A stretch of 19,302 bases of DNA from JBJXGF01 sp046153015 (GTDB lineage Bacteria; Actinomycetota; Acidimicrobiia; Acidimicrobiales; CAIXPF01), in the NCBI GenBank assembly GCA_046153015.1, contig JBJXGF010000374.1, positions 1 through 19,302 on the forward strand, read 5' to 3'. The notes under the pieces were generated by a model. It did not search any database and was not told where the DNA came from. It saw nothing but the letters and a program-made list of their open reading frames with translations. A program made the translations under genes and the position numbers. Positions 17,156-19,302 of this stretch are shown one piece after another. The first letter of the stretch is position 1; the number at the start of each line of letters is the position of its first letter.

Positions 17156-18214
17156 GTGTTCAGGTCGGTGCCGTTCGTTGTGCGGCTGGTGTTGGCTCGT
17201 GTTGGTCTGCTGCTGGCGAGCGGCGATCGGCGCGATGCCGAGATCCTGGCGCTGCGTCACCAGCTGCTCGTGTTGCAGCGTCAGGTCCCCAAGCCGGTCT
17301 TTGATGACTGCGACCGTGCGGTGCTGGGCGTACTGTCCCAGGTGTTCGATCGAGAGCAACTCGCTCGGGTGTTCTTGATCGTTCAGCCCGCCACCGTGCT
17401 GCGATGGCACCGCCGCCTTGTCGCCCGGCATTGGACCCAGCCCGCCCGCCGCAGGCCTGGCCGACCGGCGACAGCCCGTGAGCTCCGCCAGTTGGTGCTG
17501 CGCCTGGACAGCGAGAATCCGGCGTGGGGCTACCGCCGCGTACACGGCGAGCTCGTCGGTCTCGGCCACAAGATCGCGGCGTCCACGGTGTGGAAGATCC
17601 TGCGTGACGCAGGCCGCGACCCGACCCCATCAAGGACAGGACCGTCGTGGTCGGCGTTCATCCGTTCCCAGGCGAGCGCGGTGATCGCCACCGACTTCTT
17701 CACCGTGGACACGGCGCTGCTGCGACGCTTCTACGTGCTGTTCTTCATCGAGATCGACACCAGGATCGTGCATCTCGGCGGGATCACCACCAACCCGACA
17801 GGCCCATGGACCACTCAGCAGGCCAGAACCTGCTACTGCGCCTCGAACGGACGGTCCGCTTCGTGATCCACGACGGCGCCGGCCAGTACACCCGCAGCTT
17901 CGACGACGTGTTCACCGCCATCGACGCCGAAGCAGTCACCACCCCACCAGGCGCGCCCCAAGCGAACGCGCTCGCCGAACGCTGGGTTCGAAGCGTCCGC
18001 CACGAACTGCTGGACCGCACCATCATCTGGAACGAACGCCAGCTCCGGAGGCTCCTCCAAGAGTACGTGGCCCTACAACGAGCACCGGCCGCACCGCTCA
18101 CTCAGGCAACGAGCACCCGCCGGCGAAGAGGTCGCTGCGATTGGTTTGGCCGAACCGATCCAGCGACACGCCACCTGCGGCGGACTCATCAACGAGTACC
18201 GCACCGCAGCGTGA
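17156..18214 (+). pseudogene. DDE transposase/integrase of IS copy 2, two frameshifts
   Basis: Read from the GTG at 17156, equivalent to 421 in copy 1; a GTG inside the inverted repeat is less likely. The first frame is intact through the N-terminal helix-turn-helix region and the first catalytic Asp (ATDFFTVD). A 1-base loss near 17821-17826, compared with copy 1, shifts the frame. The next frame carries the second Asp (VIHDGAGQYTRSFDD) and, about 35 residues on, the Glu (GAPQANALAERWVRSV). A 2-base loss near 18071-18074, where CACTAC has become CTAC, shifts it again, and the true end (YNEHRPHRSLRQRAPAGEEV, then NEYRTAA) stops at 18212-18214. Repaired, the protein would be about 353 residues. 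The HRPHR-type C-terminus is usual for IS3/IS481-like integrases. Confidence 0.82.
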
Positions 18215-18322
18215 CAACGGCGACCACGAGCAAGCTGCGGAACCTGGACGCAACGCGCCCACCCGCCAATCCGCTCACAGCGGCCTGCACGCCCAGGCGG
18301 ACCGGAAGACCATCCCGACGAA

Positions 18323-18340
18323 TTTCCGGCACCCTCAGGC
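18323..18340 (-). repeat. Right terminal inverted repeat of IS copy 2
   Basis: TTTCCGGCACCCTCAGGC is the exact reverse complement of positions 356-373 and matches 17091-17108 with one mismatch. It marks the end of the element and the breakpoint in the next gene. Confidence 0.78.
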
Positions 18341-18342
18341 TC

Positions 18343-19104
18343 TACTGGTTCGTCCACGATGCCATCAAGGCAGCGAGGGGCGAAACAGCGAGACTTCGAT
18401 GGACGCAGGCCTTCGCGGCGATGATCGAGTCTTATGTAGAGGACGCACTGCGAGCGACAGCGCCGAGGACATTCGAACCGAATGGCTCCACATTCTACAC
18501 CGAAGAATCCCTTGAGACGGCCTACGGACAGGTCGCCCGCTGTGACGTCGCCATCGATTTCGGAGACTGCTTTCTCCTACTCGAGATCGTGAGCGGCCAG
18601 CTCACCGTCAAGGCTCGTGTTCACAACGACATTTCAAACCTTGATCGCGACTTGGAAAAGCTCGTGTTTGGCAAATGTGAGCAGCTCCACAATGCAGCGT
18701 GCTGCATTCTCCAAGACGAAGAACCCCTCACAGGAGTGAAAGGAGGCGTCCGCAACGTACGCATCATCCCGGCACTCGTAATCGGCGGCGGTTTGCCCTT
18801 GAACTTCGTTACATACAACTATATTCGCAGGGTCCTCGAAGGTGCGGACCTGCTGCAGGATCCGCGAATCGGGCCGCTCGCGATCCTGGACCTCGATGAC
18901 GTCGACCAGCTCGAAGGTATCAGCGAGCAGGGGGTTTCCCCGACGTCACTCTTGGAGGCGTGGCAGCGGTCCGACCACAACGGCTTGCCGCTCCACAACT
19001 ACCTCTTCGCCAGCTACCCAGGGACACAACGTCGCCCGGCAAGAATGAAGGCATCGGTGGAGGCTGCGATGGCAGACATCCGCCGGCGCCACGGGATGCC
19101 CTGA
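18343..19104 (+). pseudogene. Unrecognised protein, 5' end removed by IS insertion
   Basis: The frame is open from the IS end to a TGA at 19102-19104, about 253 codons, and reads as coding throughout. It starts LYWFVHDAIKAARGETARLR with no start codon at the break. The first inner ATG is at 18421 (MIESYVEDAL) and lacks a ribosome binding site, so the true N-terminus is probably lost. No family is recognised. A stretch at about 18541-18612 (CDVAIDFGDCFLLLEIVSGQ) has an Asp followed by a hydrophobic strand and Glu, which is the outline of PD-(D/E)xK nucleases, but the usual E-x-K is absent (EIV). GC content is lower than in the operon, suggesting separate origin. Confidence 0.55.
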
Positions 19105-19147
19105 TTGCGGGGCCGCTGCTCCTTGCCAGGAGGCTAACTTCCTGTTG

Positions 19148-19177
19148 GTTAGTCAGTCAGCTAGCCAACTGACCAAC
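19148..19177. repeat. Imperfect hairpin after the truncated gene
   Basis: GTTAGTCAGT (19148-19157) pairs with ACTGACCAAC (19168-19177) with one mismatch around a 10-base loop that contains GCTAGC. There is no following T-run. It could be a terminator for the gene ending at 19104 or part of the outer end of the IS630-type element that follows. Confidence 0.35.
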
Positions 19178-19214
19178 TAGTGTCCTGGAAGGTTGAAGGG
19201 GTGAAGAACCGGGG

Positions 19215-19301
19215 TTATTTGGTTGCTCCGTTGTTGACGGCTTGGCAGTAGCCGGCGAGGCGTTCCAGGATCTGTTCGGCGGTCTTGTGCCAGACGAAGG
19301 G
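19215..19301 (-). CDS. IS630-family transposase, C-terminal end (partial at window edge)
   Basis: The minus strand reads PFVWHKTAEQILERLAGYCQ, then AVNNGATK and a TAA stop (19215-19217). The F-V-W-H-K-T-A-x-x-I-L motif followed by a short Cys-containing helix is the usual C-terminus of IS630-family DDE transposases. Only 28 codons are in the window, so whether the gene is intact cannot be said. The element's end should lie shortly to the left, near 19178-19180, where a TA dinucleotide (the usual IS630 target) is present. Confidence 0.65.
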   Translation of the reverse strand, partial: PFVWHKTAEQILERLAGYCQAVNNGATK

Positions 19302-19302
19302 T

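Larger units (their letters stand above)
17091..18340 (+). mobile_element. IS copy 2, 1250 bp, both ends present
   Basis: The ends are marked by 18-bp terminal inverted repeats: left 17091-17108 (GCCTGAGCGTGCCGGAAA) and right 18323-18340 (TTTCCGGCACCCTCAGGC), with one mismatch. The right repeat matches the left end of copy 1 exactly. One gene, a DDE integrase-type transposase, fills most of it, leaving about 125 non-coding bases at the right. No clear target-site duplication is visible. It lies 62 bases after the fic stop and has cut into the gene on its right. The transposase gene is frameshifted twice, so the copy appears unable to move on its own. Confidence 0.82.

Noticed and set aside
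17086..18345. Target-site duplication around IS copy 2
   Set aside because: The flanks (CTCTGA on the left, TCTACT on the right) share TCT only if the left boundary is moved by two bases, so it is not convincing.
17033..19190. CTAGGACAC (17034-17042) and GTGTCCTGG (19180-19188) as ends of one element
   Set aside because: Only eight of nine bases match in inverted orientation, no longer similarity surrounds them, and the known IS boundaries lie elsewhere.
1..19302. CRISPR arrays, tRNA or rRNA genes
   Set aside because: No regularly spaced repeats and no recognisable RNA-gene sequence were seen by eye.

Overview
The window is high-GC DNA (GC-rich third codon positions, several GTG starts, -10-like boxes placed right at start codons), which suggests an actinobacterium. 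I cannot place it to genus. No tRNA, rRNA or CRISPR array was seen.

Layout. Positions 1-355 hold short remnants: the visible end of a minus-strand gene (1-148), a VapC/PIN-like scrap (161-246), and a gene start cut off at 355/356. From 356 a first copy of an insertion sequence (IS) runs to about 1319. It has lost its right end, and it abuts the first ~46 codons of a minus-strand DUF4188-type gene. A degraded two-helix membrane-protein gene follows (about 1473-1957).

The core, 2040-15411, is one tightly packed plus-strand operon of five large genes (462, 1590, 639, 1195 and 569 aa). Three junctions are 4-base ATGA stop/start overlaps and the fourth has a 4-base gap. The second gene carries a recognisable DUF6603 region; the other four match no family I can name. 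All are large, lack obvious signal peptides or membrane segments, and look beta-rich. The fifth ends in a Gly/Asp-rich section that reads like a fibre or stalk. I infer that they act together, possibly as an assembled protein complex, but the function is unknown. This is the best candidate for an undescribed system here.

After a roughly 460-base gap with a decayed minus-strand coding scrap comes a class II Fic AMP-transferase with its own apparent promoter (15874-17028). A second, end-to-end copy of the same IS follows (17091-18340, 1250 bp), bounded by an 18-bp near-perfect inverted repeat. It has cut off the 5' end of an unrecognised gene (about 18343-19104) of visibly lower GC. The window closes with a hairpin and the C-terminus of an IS630-type transposase on the minus strand.

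The two IS copies lie in the same orientation on either side of the operon and fic gene, like a decayed composite transposon. Both transposase genes are frameshifted, at different places, so neither copy appears able to make transposase.
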